A stretch of 64,000 nt of DNA from Colius striatus. Taxonomy: Eukaryota > Chordata > Aves > Coliiformes > Coliidae. The stretch is taken from NCBI RefSeq assembly GCF_028858725.1, contig NC_084781.1:4348513-4412512 (forward strand), given 5' to 3'. Below, one piece after another: positions 13,501 to 25,490 of this stretch; the first letter of the stretch is position 1; each line of letters begins with the position of its first letter. The position numbers and the translations under genes are program-made. The notes beneath the pieces were generated by a model, which saw only the letters and a program-made list of their open reading frames with translations, was not told the origin of the DNA and did not search any database.

Positions 13501-15145
13501 GGACACAGGCAATGGCCCTCCTCCCACGCACCAAGGTGGAGATGGGGAGCCAGCTCCTGCAATGGGGAGGCTTTTTTAGCAGATAAGAGACACAGATCCA
13601 AGCCACATGTGCGTGAAGGCCATGTGTTGTGTGCAAGCCCGATACCAACAACTGGTGCCTTTGTCAGGGCTCGGTTTGGTTTATCCCCCTCAGTAAACCT
13701 CCACCTGCAGAACTGCAGCGCAGCACAGGAGGTGTTTCCTCCTCCCCGGCTTTTGCCAGACAGGGTACCTCTCCATTTCTGAAGTTGCTGGGCTCAAGAT
13801 GGCCCCCATAGCATATGCACATTTGCTTGTGCTTGTGTTTCACTAGTGATGCTGTTGTTTACACTACATGCTAAAACAGGGCTTGCACTGGCTTCGCAGG
13901 AGCAGATGTGAAGCATAATCTTGGACGCTTTCCCAGCCCTCGCTCAGAGCGTCCAAGTGCTCAGTATTTCCTGCACGAAGCAAGTCTAGTCTGACACAAT
14001 GCCAGCTGCACTAAATGTGCTCTCAGAGTGAATGCTCAGTGTCTGGGTGGCTGATAGCTCTCACACAAAACCAGCGTTTTCAGTCGCTCTCATTTCTAGC
14101 TCATCTGCTTCCCGCAGCGGCGCGGTGCTACTTTTGGCCACCTTGGCAAATACGAGTCTTACTCCTGCTTGGGGTATCTCTGGGCAAGGTGCTGATGTAG
14201 GAGGCAGTGGTGGTGAAAATGCATCCATTGTGCCCGACGTGTTCCCCACGCACCTGCTGCTGCTGCTGCACGTACCAGAGCAGCTGCCACCGCCTTCCCT
14301 GGACCTGCGCTGGTCCAGCACAACCCCTCAAGTGCCATCTGACTGTGGCTTTCTGGGACAAATCTGTCCTCGTGAAGGCACAACCCAGGGTCCAAAGGAG
14401 AAGGTTTTTCTCCTGCTCCCGTCACCTGCTTTCGGTTATATCTTCAGATTTAGAGGTAACAAACACACGTGCATTTTGCAGTTTATGTAGATCAAGCAAA
14501 GCAGTGAACATTTAGCTCCTTCCTGCCAAGTTTTTCACTTGCTATAGTACATAGTCCACTTAAGAGCTACAATCTGGTTGTTTCATTTGCTATCAAATTC
14601 GGTTCCCATTTGTTCCTCCAAGACATTTGGGTAAGTGGCAGCATCTGTCTTATGTTTGTGTTATTCACACTGAATTTCCAAATGGACATTTCAAATGGAT
14701 GCAAGATGCTTCTCTGGCTTGAAAATCAGACTTCTCCAGGCTGTGCTTGACTTATTAGATGTTAAATAGGCTCGGTTTTGATATGGGGCTAGATAGAAGA
14801 CCTCCAGAGCAGCACTGGAGCCTCTGGAAGGAGTGCTTCTCCCGCAGAATCTCTGCTGGGGCTGAACGCTGTGCCTTCACGCTCGCCCAAAGGTCACCTG
14901 TCTGTCTCTGCACAAATAAATGGTGTTTAACGTTGATGCCTTGGCCAGGCCCCAGGCTCCGGGTGAGCCGCATTCTGCTGGCCCAGGGGCCCTCTAGTGG
15001 CTTCCTCACAGGCCCTGGCCCTGCTCGACGCTCAAAGATGAAATACTGTTTCTTTCTGGAAACTATTTCCCTCTCTGTAGCTGATGTAGCTGAATTGCCT
15101 ATATCCCTGCTTTATGCTTCATTCTGCAACAGCATATCCAATAAT
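10563..15145. other. Intergenic, no gene recognised
   Basis: Open frames up to 152 codons (14032-14490) lack any domain or conserved pattern. It contains a 10-bp inverted repeat at 13920-13957 and a (CTG)5 run near 14256. Confidence 0.6.
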
Positions 15146-15435
15146 AGCGGGGCTTGGAAGGGACTTTCAGAGCACACCCAGCCCAGCACATCCAGCTAAA
15201 GATCAGGGGGTACAGGTCACCTCCAGAGGAGCCTCCTCACCCTCCCTGGGCAGCCTATGCCAGGCCTCCCTCACCTCAACACCAAACAAGCTTTTCCTTG
15301 TGTTCCAGTGGAGCACTCTGTGTTCCAGCTTGTGCCTTTTACTCTCTGTCCTGTCACCACAGAAAAAAGACTGGTCCTGTCCTCTCGACACCCACCCTTT
15401 AGGTATTTATCAGGCTGAAGTTGTTCCCTGATGGT
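15146..15435 (-). mobile_element. CR1 LINE fragment
   Basis: Antisense CR1 phrases on plus in the right order: 'ggcttggaagggactttcag', 'cctcaccctccctgggcagc', 'ctatgccaggcctccctcac', 'cctgtcaccaca', 'aaaaagactggtcctgtcc' and 'aggtatttatcaggctgaa'. Confidence 0.8.
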
Positions 15436-17367
15436 TTTTACTCCATACCCCGTTCATTTCCAGTGTATGTGTCGGGAGAAATACAGGTAACTGCAAACCC
15501 TGTACATCTCAAGCTGTTTGTGGTGATAGTTACAGTTATCTAAAATAGTTGGCAGAAAGATGTGTGGATTTAATGTGCTGGGATAAATTAATGCTTCAAA
15601 CGCTAGCATTTTAACAGCCTGTTTGTGACACTGCCTGTGCTGGATCTTCTAAAATGGGCTAAATTGGCCATGCTGGACTTAAGGAGGCATAAAAAGGTTT
15701 CTCATGTCATTTTAGATTGAGGTTCATCTGAAGAGCTATTAGGGAAGACAGGGAGGCGTATCGTTTGCACCCATAGGAATCTACTTTCTCCTCTATGTAG
15801 CTGTGCGGCCCTCATCCCTCAAAGACTTCAAAATAGAGACAACATTTTCATCTGTAAAACTACTCAGGGGTTGTCCTGCCTGTGCTGCACAGAAAGTCAA
15901 TCTTCATCAATGCTTCTCATCCAGCTTTGCAAGTAAAACCTGCTTCTAGGTTCCTCTGTCTCCGTGGGAGGCCGCTGCTTCACAGGAGAAATGGCAGAAG
16001 CTAATTTCTGCTAGTTTAAGGGAGAGGAAAACATCTGTAATGACTTGGATGTACATTCCCACTCCCCAAAGGAGCAGAGCTGCCCAAGTGATGGACAGTA
16101 TCCCTGTCTCCATCAAAAAGCTTTGGCAGATTGGGAGGGGGATTATTAGAGGTACTGAATTTGGGGTTATATTCAGGCAGAGCTAAGTACTTGTGGAAAT
16201 CTTACGCTTTTCAGGGTGGGCTTGGCCATTCTGTATGGATCCAGTCAAAACCTCTAGGAAAGGGAGATAGGAAAGGGGCTGGGGTGCAGACAGACATGGT
16301 GCTTTGTCTACGGCCACGCAGGCAGCTCAGAAAACAGAACCACAACTCTGACTTTTGCCAAGAGACCTTACTCCCCCACCAGCCAGACTGTGGGGAGAAA
16401 GACATTGGGAGTGAAGGGCTGACAGAGACTGACAGAAGCTTAGCACCCTGCTGGATCCAGCATTTTGAAATCTGCGATGAAAGATGAAATACTCTGCGCT
16501 GCGATGGCAGCAAAGTCCCTGGTGCAACCCTTTGTCTAAAAGATGCCAGCAAAGACGGTGCCAAGGTGCTTTTCCCTGACCATCTGCCTTATGAGCCCAC
16601 ATGCCAGGGTTGATGCAATCCAAAGCCTGATAGCACACAGGCCTGCTGGTTTATGAGAATCCATTTCGCAATTAAAACAAATATTTAGGATTTCTTCTAA
16701 ATGAAGTGTCCAAGTCCTCGGAAGGAAAGTCTGGCACATCTGAGCAGGATAAAGAGGCTTCCCTTGCTCTCATGACAGATGCAAATAGCACTAAGATTCA
16801 AGGAGTGCAGAGGTCATAAACGTCATTAAAGAGGGGGAAAAGAGGCACGCTGGACCTAAAAAGTAAATCAACAAAAGAGACTATAGAAGCTTGAAAAACC
16901 CAGAGGGAAGGACTGCTGCCTGAGCTCCTGGGTACAAGGCACATCCTCTCCCTTCTGCCTGGCTTAGTTATCCAGTTACCAGGGCTGCTGACACTGACTT
17001 CACGTTTCCTTTCCACAGGGCACCTACTCTGCACCTGGAGAAAAACTCCATCCTGGCTCTGATCAGGTCATTTTCCTACTTGCATCTGAGCTTTTGAGGG
17101 TAGTATCTCTTGCAACAAGGCTTGATGTTTCCTGATCTTCCTTCTAGTGCTACCACCATGTTAAACAAATGCATATGCTTCCTGCAGTTTCCTTGGCAGT
17201 CCTTGGATTATCTCCTACATGGTAATGATGAGGTCTGGCATGCCACTATGCAATCCAATGGTCTCACACCCCAACAGAGCTCAGCTGCAGGTCATATGTT
17301 CCCCTCTGAACCATATTTTCTGATGAAAACCTTTTTGGCTGCAGCTTCATAACCAGCTTGAGTTAAG

Positions 17368-17465
17368 TCAACAAGACAGAGGAAATGACTTGGCCAAGAT
17401 GAAATGGCAAGTTGGTAGAGGAGCTGGGCCTGGAACAGAGTGTCTTGACTCAAGAGTGGTTCTTT
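17368..17465 (-). mobile_element. MIR-like amniote SINE remnant
   Basis: Plus strand resembles the reverse complement of a MIR core: 'gaggaaatgacttggccaag', 'gcaagttggtagaggagctg', 'ggcctggaacagagtgtctt', 'gactcaagagtggttc'. Confidence 0.6.
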
Positions 17466-18314
17466 ATAGCTGTGATAAGCACAGTATGAATGCCAACCTG
17501 TCCTATTAATGCCATGCATACCTTTATCTGCTCATTTGCTTCTGATGAGCAGAGAAAAGGAAGAAAACTGACTCCCCTGTGTGTATTGCAGTGTTGCACA
17601 TTGCAGAGATACTCCTTAGGCTTCACTGGGGAAGCACCTCTGGGGTGCTGGACTTTCCCAGCCTTGCAGTCAGGTATCCATCCTGTATCAGAGATGTGTC
17701 AGAAGCTGTAAACTCTGTCTTTTGTTTCACCTTGAGCCAGAGAGGGAGGACAGGCTTTAAGTAGTGAATGCTCACGAGACCCCATAACTGACAGTTGCCT
17801 GGTGTTACACACTGGTGCTACCTGCTGAATGGGAGACACCTGAATTGCTCTGTCTCCCTGTGCTACTCTCTCCCTTTTAAAACTGTGCTGTCAAAAGGAG
17901 TGTGGGACCTCCTTTTTTTTTTCCTGCTGGCAGGGTTCTGGCTATCATTCGCTGTGGATGGTTTCTAGACACACATTCCTTTGTTTAGGAAGACCCTGTA
18001 TTATGTTGACACAGCAGCATGTGGCACTGCAAAAGGAAATAGAAAAGGCTTTTGAACACAAACTGGACTAGAGTTAGAAAAATGCAGGGGTTTGTGGACA
18101 GCCCTGCTCCTTTTCAGGAAGAAAGATGATTAAATATTAGGGAGCAGTTAAGTCAAAACTTTAGATCTGCATCTCTGTTCCCTGAAGAATGTGGGGCACA
18201 AAGCTCTGGTCAGTTATTCCATTTACAGGGCAGCTACCAAAGCAGGTTCAACACTCACGCAGTGAGATTCCTCAGGTAGAGTCCAGCAGGGTCCTGGGTG
18301 GATATTGTGAGTAC

Positions 18315-18365
18315 CAAGAATAAGGAAATGCTGTGGAAACTCTTTGGGATATTTCCTTATTCTTG
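18315..18365. repeat. Perfect 15-bp inverted repeat (stem-loop)
   Basis: Arm caagaataaggaaat (18315-18329) is the exact reverse complement of atttccttattcttg (18351-18365), with a 21-nt spacer. It lies just before a MIR-like remnant. Confidence 0.95.
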
Positions 18366-18374
18366 CATCGTGTC

Positions 18375-18470
18375 ACTTCATGGTGCAGTAACTCCCTCTC
18401 CCTAAGCCTCGGTTTCTCCTCTGGGAATATTAATGCTTATTGGTAAAGTGCTTTCAGGGCTTGTCCATGA
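18375..18470 (+). mobile_element. MIR-like amniote SINE remnant
   Basis: Shows 'taactccctctccctaagcc', 'tcggtttctcctctgggaat', 'attaatgcttattggtaaag' and 'tgctttcagggcttgtcc', the 3' half of the amniote MIR layout. Confidence 0.6.
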
Positions 18471-19044
18471 ATATTTAAAACACAACAGAATTGCCAAAAA
18501 AATCTGTGGTTCGGTTCCAAGTCAATAATTTCCCTCTCCCTGAGGACTAAGTCCTCCATCAAAACACATCTGTTGCACTCAACGAGGCTCCATCAGTTTC
18601 TAACACCTATGTCAGAAGTTTATCTAAGCTGTTCCACCGCTCTCTGTTCCCCAACTTGTTTCCTAATGGATATTCCATGAAATATGTCACTGGAGTGGCC
18701 TGTAGGTTCAGGGCTCTTTCCTGGGATTCTAGAGCATTGGTTTAATTCCTTATCTTGCTGCAATCTGCCCGTAGATCTGTGCACAAACCCAGCTTTTATG
18801 CTTTCACTCCAGACTCGTAGGAAATGTTTCCATGTTTAGGACTTAAGTGGGGCTGTGACTCAGCTGAGGCACATGAGATAACCATACCAGGGGCTCAGGC
18901 TGGTGTGGCAATAGGGAGATTGCATTGTGTGTCTGAGCCCTCAGTGAAAGCAGCATGAAGGGGACATTTAACACCACCTTACAAGTCCTTTTAGAAGAAC
19001 ATCATAGGTTAAAAGAGCCTTGCAGTGTACAACAACTATGTTTA

Positions 19045-19095
19045 ACCTTTCGGTGCCTCAGCTCTGCGAATGGGGGGAACTGATATTTTTGTGTG
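19045..19095 (+). mobile_element. Possible MIR-like SINE remnant (short)
   Basis: 'taacctttcggtgcctcagc' followed by 'tctgcgaatggggggaactg' resembles the conserved 'cctcagtttcc..tgtaaaatgggg' box of MIR. Too short to be firm. Confidence 0.35.
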
Positions 19096-22000
19096 TGTGT
19101 GTGCCTTTGCTGGTTCAGGTTTTAAGGACTTTGAGGGTGCTGCACCCAGGTGTGATCTCAGTATGGGGAAGGGGTGCAGAACTTGGTCTGTGCTGTGGGC
19201 TACCCTGCAGCCCCCAGGTCTCGCTCCCTGTGCTTCGCCTCTCAGTCCTGATTTGTTTATCTCTTGGGGGCCTTTCTGTTTTTAATTCCATTGTTCCTCA
19301 CCTGGGAATTTTAGGCTATTATTTAATTTCCTTCCAGATCTCAGCCCCTCCCCCTTGCCTCCCAGGTCTCTCTCTCCATCGCCAGCCCCAACCCCTCAGA
19401 GAAGGCGTATTACTTTTCTGCCCCTCTGTGCAAGTCAGTTTTCGTTGGCTCTTGCAGCATCTCCTCTTGTCAAGGCATTATCCGGTGGGGAGCCTGATTA
19501 TTTAGATTCCTTCAGTTTCCCCTTTTAATATATCTCCTCTGTGTCCTGTAGCCTGACCTCTGCCAAAGGACCTGCCACGAGGGTTGTTTCTCGCAATCTG
19601 AAGCCCTCCCCCAGCTTCCCTTTCATCTGTGTTTTCTAAGAGGTCTGTGCTTCAGGCAGCAAAGTCAGCGAAGGGTTTGGGGCCTCTGGGTCCACCGCCG
19701 GATCCCTCCCCCATCACCTGAGAAAAGGCTAAGGCAAAAACCACTTCCAGGGCCAGTCCTTGGTGGGGGATGGGGAATAGCTGAGCCCTGGCAAGGGAAA
19801 GGAAACCATTTAATCCTCTTTTTTGTGACACAGTTCCTACCGCACTGTAGGCACTTAGTGCTTTGGAGAGCTCAGGGAGGCTTCTTTAACAGAGGGTGTG
19901 CATCTGGACACCTTTCCTATTTGAGGTGGTACAACCATCATCTCACCAAGCTCATGGCATTGCCCTATGCCTTCACAAGCCACTTGCAGCTCCCACAGGG
20001 AGGGCTGACACCAGCTGCGGTTGTCGAGATCCTTGGAGCAAATCCCTCTGTGATCCTTGTTATGGAGAGCATATGCACAGCACAGGATCTGAAGGAAATC
20101 ACCTCCCATATGAAGAACATAAACATGTTTTCCTAGCTTTCTGCCAGGGTTTTATTTGTAAAATTGCTAGGGAAGGAGGAGACCCTCAGAGGTCTCCAAG
20201 CTCTAGACTCAAAATAAATAAAACATTGCTCAGAGGGACTGATAGCAAGATATATCTAGTGGAAGCTATCGAAAGTTTCTATCCAGAGAGCAGAATGTGA
20301 ATGTTTTGATGGGTAGTTCCCTGTTCATGGCTCAGCCACACATAATCCACTGGTGCTAGTGCCTGTACTGAAACTTGGCCTTGCCAGAGTCCAAGCTGAA
20401 AGGCAGATAGAGAGAAAGAGAGTGTTGTCTATGTTGCATTGCTTGTTATTCTTGAGATGGGGACTTATTCTCACATAAGTGTTTTCAAATGTGCCTCCAG
20501 ACTGGTGCAAAATAGCAGCTAGTGGCATTAGATCCTCTTTACCTCATGCCCCTGGCACCACTCTTTGCTGCGTCATGCAAGAGACGGATGATTTGATCTT
20601 AGGAAATAGTCTCGTGGTCAGCCAAGCCATAAGAGCTAGAGCAGATGGGAAGACTTCTCCCTTAATGTCTGGGTAGCAGCCTCTGAAATGGAGCCAGTTG
20701 CTGTAATCTTGTGTGGGGACAAAGGTACCGTTCGGTGTGTGTGGCCCAGCAGGACCTGCAGCTTGATGTCGATGCTAAGAGCTGCTGTTAACAACTCTGA
20801 CTTGGTTTACTTTTTCGTAATCCAGCCATCCAACGACACACAGCAAAACCCTGCTCGTGCAGAGAGCTGTCTCCTTTGGAGTCAGCCAGCACTGAGCTAG
20901 TAATTGCCACAACTTGTCATTCCCTGTCCCATCCATCACACACCGCGACGTGACACCTCAGCCAGGGAAATTCAAAAAGAAGCAGTTTTCTGTCGGCTTC
21001 AATTTACCAATCAAGAGCCAGAAAGGCTTTGTGAAAAAAGGGCTTTAAATGACTGTGTTCTCTGTGAAAACCTCTGTTTTAAAATGTAACAGGACGTTTC
21101 TGCAGGAGAAATGCTGAGCCGAAAACGTAGTGACAAACATTTCCCACTTTTCTCCACCATCATCCACCCTTCCCCTCCCTGGACAATCGTTCCATTAGAT
21201 TTTGTTCTTCTGAAGGTCAAGGGGAGAGTGTTGAGACATTATCCCTCACCCAGTGACATGACTCAGCATATGAGCAGTCCCCCAACACCCTCTTGTACTT
21301 GACGAGATGCAAAGGGAAAGTTGTTAGTATTAAGCAGCAGCTCTTCATTGATATTTTCAAGGGAAGAGGCTAGGAACAGCAAAAGAAAATGTTTAAATGT
21401 AGCTAGGACTGTTGTAGCTAAAATCTGATAGATCCTTCCAAGTCCTGCCTGCCCAGGTATTCCTTTGAATTCCTGAAGTTAGTACCACTCAGCCCAAGTG
21501 AAGGTTTGGGCTGCTAATGAGCGTGTTGCAGCTGTGTAAGTTCTGTGCCTCTGTTAGAATCCCTCTGTATTACACTGGACATGTATACTTTTTTAAACAT
21601 TTGGTTCCAGGAGTACAACAGCTCTGTCATATGGTTTCAAGTAAGCTCCATGCTTTTCCAGGGCAAAGACTGCAGGCAACCAATATTACAGGAAGCAGAG
21701 ATTTGACATCTGGATCAAAACTGCAATGCAGTTAAGTTACCTTCAGGTTTAAAAACTCCCCTAACATTAACCTCACCCTTGACAGTTACCATCTTGCCTC
21801 TCTCCTACTTGTCTAGGCAGTGCTGTGAATATAACTTTATGGATTTCCCACACCCCCAATTTATTATAGGGTTTTTTTAACCTCTATAGTGAGCTCAGCC
21901 CGGGAAATCCTTGTTACAAGGCACACAGCAGCCCTGGCCCATCTAGCACCTCTCCCTCCCTATTTTGCATGGTGGAATCTGTGGAGCTGTCTGCATCCTT

Positions 22001-22971
22001 TTTAACCTTCTGTTTATTTGGTGTGTAGTGCAGTGGGGGGGAGCACACGAGCAGGATGATTCAGCAAGGGAAGGGCAGGAGTGAAGGAGGAGACAGTCTG
22101 AAGCCTTCACTGATGTAAAAGGAGCAAGGTCTCCCTGGTTTGGAGAGATCTCTGTAGTGTGGAGAATCCAGCCTGGTGAACAGTACAGCAGTGATTATTT
22201 TCTGACACACACAGAACACATATTAACTCAGAGTTCAAAATTCTCTATTTTCCTTGGCATAGTGAGAAATGAGCCCTAACATGGCAATCATACATAATAC
22301 ATGACACAAGCCAAACAAAAATGAGATCAAATGCACAGGATACACAGCAGTACAGGGCAACCCACCGCTTGTGTACTGCTGCTAACAGCAATAACAGCAG
22401 CTCTCCTTCTGCCCCTTTCAACAAAACTCCATCAGTGAGTCTCCCAACACCCCTTTGAGGAGTGAAACGTGCTCTTTCTTAGCTCATGGTCCATCTCAGG
22501 GTTTCAGAGCTGGCCTGCAGACAGTCAGTTCGATGGGGTTTGGATGAGAACATCTTTCTCCTTGTCTCTGTGTTTGGCTCTCTTTTTTGGGGGTCGGTTT
22601 ACCAAGAAGCAATGAGTGGCAGAGGCTTGGTCTCTGCTTATATGGGCTCTGATAGTCTTCTGAGCATCCCCAGAGAGAAAGATGGCTCTTGCTTTAGCAA
22701 TCAGGGTACAGAACATGCCAAGCCCACAGGTGGCAAAGTAGAAGTCTGCTGAGTGTTGCAAACTGAGCCCCTAACAAATACTCTTGCCACTCTTGGTTGG
22801 TATGTAAGCTGTGAGGGACCTGTGTGCTGGGAAACAAATCTGAGAGGAAATATAATCCAGAAAGGTGTTTAGCAAAATCAGGGAAGTCAAATTATCTCTC
22901 GAGCCTTCTTTGTTTAGTCGCTACGTAGATTGTGATGGGGTTTTTTTTCCCCAGCAATGTGTACCACATCC

Positions 22972-23020
22972 ACCATCACACACACACACATACACACACA
23001 CATACACACACACACACACT
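22972..23020. repeat. (CA)n microsatellite with interruptions
   Basis: About 49 bp of CA dinucleotides interrupted by two TACA units. Confidence 0.97.
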
Positions 23021-25384
23021 GCACCAGGGCAACTGCTCTGGGTTTTATTGGAAAAATATAAAAAGGCTTTGCATTCTTACCTTTATTTCAAGACCTCCTA
23101 CAAGAAACAGGAAGGGTAAACATGAAAGATCTGTTTCCTTTAAATTGTGAGCGTGGGGGAGTTTTCCTGTAGTGAAAGGACTGTTTTGAAAAGCCCTAAA
23201 TGCTTTTGAATTGAATACATAGAAGTAATGTACACACGGTTTGAATTTACAGTTCTGGGTCTCCTATCCCCCTCCATATGAATCCTATAAGTCAGACGTG
23301 TTGCTACAGTGATTCCCACCGGGAAAGTCTGGACCTAGACTAGGAACAGCTGTAGATCTACAATCCACCAAAGTCGGCTTCTGAAACAGATATGAATTAT
23401 TGGTTCAGTCAGATAAATATGGCTTTGCCTTTCCCCCACAGGCAACCACATATGGCACTTGGAAAGAATTAAAACCTTTACCCTTGGCCAGGTCTGGTTA
23501 AATAATGGCTCTTTCTTATACTTTTCCCCCCTCTCTCCATTTCCTCTCATTCATTCTTCTTTTAATTTTCCTTTCATGATCTTTTTGGCACCAGTATCCG
23601 AAATGTCACCTCCTCAAAGTGACCCTGAATTTTACAGTGTCACCTACAGGGCTGCGGGAGTGCAGGCAGGCAGACGGGTGGGGAAAAAATGTAGTTGTTA
23701 TTCAGCGGGGATGGAGCTCTGAAAGGAGGAACAAAACCACCTTTCTGCCTCTCAGCCTGGCCACACTGAGCCCAGAAAAGCCTCTGAGGCGGCAGCTACG
23801 CTATCAGCACAGTGCAGACCTGCCCCAGGGCACGAATTTGCCCACTGTCCCCGAGGTGTATGTACAGGAGGATGCTCTGATGCCCTTCTCGGGAGGCAGA
23901 GCTTACGTCTTCTCCTCCACCAGCAGTGCCAGGGTATATATATGAGCTTTTCCATGCCTCTGGGACACTGCTTGTGTTCAGCTGCTCTAACAGTGAGGAC
24001 CAGCCATCCGAGGCTGAAGTGTCACAGGGATAGGATGCACCTCTTCAAGAGGATTCAACCTCATAGCTAAGAAATGTTCTTTACCTGCATCTCCTGGGGT
24101 CTCTGATATCCCTTCCTCTCTCTCTGCTCCTCCCCTCAGTCAGTCATTCAGCCTCCCCAGCTTCATGAGGCTGCCCCCCAGCCAAGCCCTCCACCTAGAT
24201 TTAACTCAGTTCTCTTCCTAAAGCTACTTGGCGGGCTTTAAAAATCTGGAATTAAGAAACCTGTAACTTGCTGCTTTATCTCATTATCTCCTGTTTTGCA
24301 TTTTAATGTGCCTGCTCTAAAAAAGACCTCATTGGTATTCTAGTTGGGCATGTGTTTGTTTGTGTCCCTTGGGAAAACTGGCTACAGATATTACTAAGTC
24401 AAAAACACACACAGGAGAGTTTGCTGCATATTTTCCTTTCCTTTTCTCCTTCTTTGAAAGATATTATTTTCTTCACTTTCTCGAGCAGCAAGCAAATGGA
24501 AATGGCAGGATTTTGAGACAGCTCAGGATGTAGGATATAATCTACTGATCTTGGAGATAGCTGTCTCCAACTCTGTGGCCATAGCTCCTGATTCTTCTTC
24601 CTCCTCTGCATAAAGACCCCAGGATCCTGCTCTGCAATGCAAGGCCACTGTGTCTGGCATCCTCCCACGGCTTCCTATTCATGCAGCTCCTCTTCCTGAG
24701 GTCCCAAAAGTCACGGTGCAAACAGGGACAATTGAAACAGTCAGAGGCATTCCTTGGGGACCCAAGAACAGTGTTGAACCAAAGATGACCCCAAGGGCTG
24801 GTGTTTCTCACCGTGCAGAGGTGGAACTCTTGCCCAGCAGGGTGGAACTGGGCAGGACTGTGGACTCCTAAATATGGAGCATGCACAGCCACCTTGGTGA
24901 GGTCGGGTGGCCCATGAAGGGAGGCAAAGGCCTGACTCCACAGCAGCTGCTCAGTGGCTGTGCTGGGCTCAGCACAGTTGCCTTTGGAAAGGTACGGGTG
25001 ACTTCATGTGGGTGGTTTTCTTTCCACTAGTCACTTCTCCAGCAAGATGTTGCCAGAGCTTTTTTTTTCTTCTCCCTTTTGAGGTGCAAAATTAGCTTTC
25101 TGCCCTTATGTAACCGTTAAAGATCCCTCTGGTGCTCTTCTGGAATGGCTGTTTAACTGAAGTGCTCCTGACATGTTTCCACTGCGTAACTGTTTGTTGC
25201 TTCCTGTTATAATCCTATGGTTAGGAGGTCTTAAGATGGGAGAAGTAACTCTCTGGAGGTAGCAATGCCTCTCTCACTGACTAGAGAAGGAGTTTAAATA
25301 GCTGCTTCAGAGTAGACACTGAGCTTCTTAGGGGAATAAAATTGAGGTGAGGTGAGCCCTAGGCTGGGTGCTTGGGCAATTGAC

Positions 25385-25490
25385 ATCAAGAAAATCTGTG
25401 TGACCTACTCTAGGTGGTTCTGCTCTGGCAGGGGGTTTGGACTGGATAATCTTTCAAGGTCCCTTCCAGCCCTTGTGATTCTGTGCTGTT
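25385..25490 (+). mobile_element. CR1 LINE 3' end
   Basis: In sense order: 'tgtgtgacctactctagg', 'ctgctctggcagggggtttg', 'gactggataatctttcaagg', 'tcccttccagcccttgtgat' and 'tctgtgc', a textbook CR1 terminus. Confidence 0.9.

Larger units (their letters stand above)
15436..25384. other. Intergenic, no gene recognised
   Basis: Besides the SINE remnants, hairpin and CA microsatellite listed separately, no gene is visible. The longest open frame (161 codons, 19020-19505 plus) is low-complexity Leu/Ser/Pro and begins in a SINE-like remnant. Confidence 0.6.

Noticed and set aside
19020..19505. 161-codon plus-strand open frame
   Set aside because: Low-complexity Leu/Ser/Pro composition, begins in a SINE-like remnant, no motif, no splice or promoter context.
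22865..23150. His/Thr-repeat open frames
   Set aside because: Translations of the CA microsatellite.
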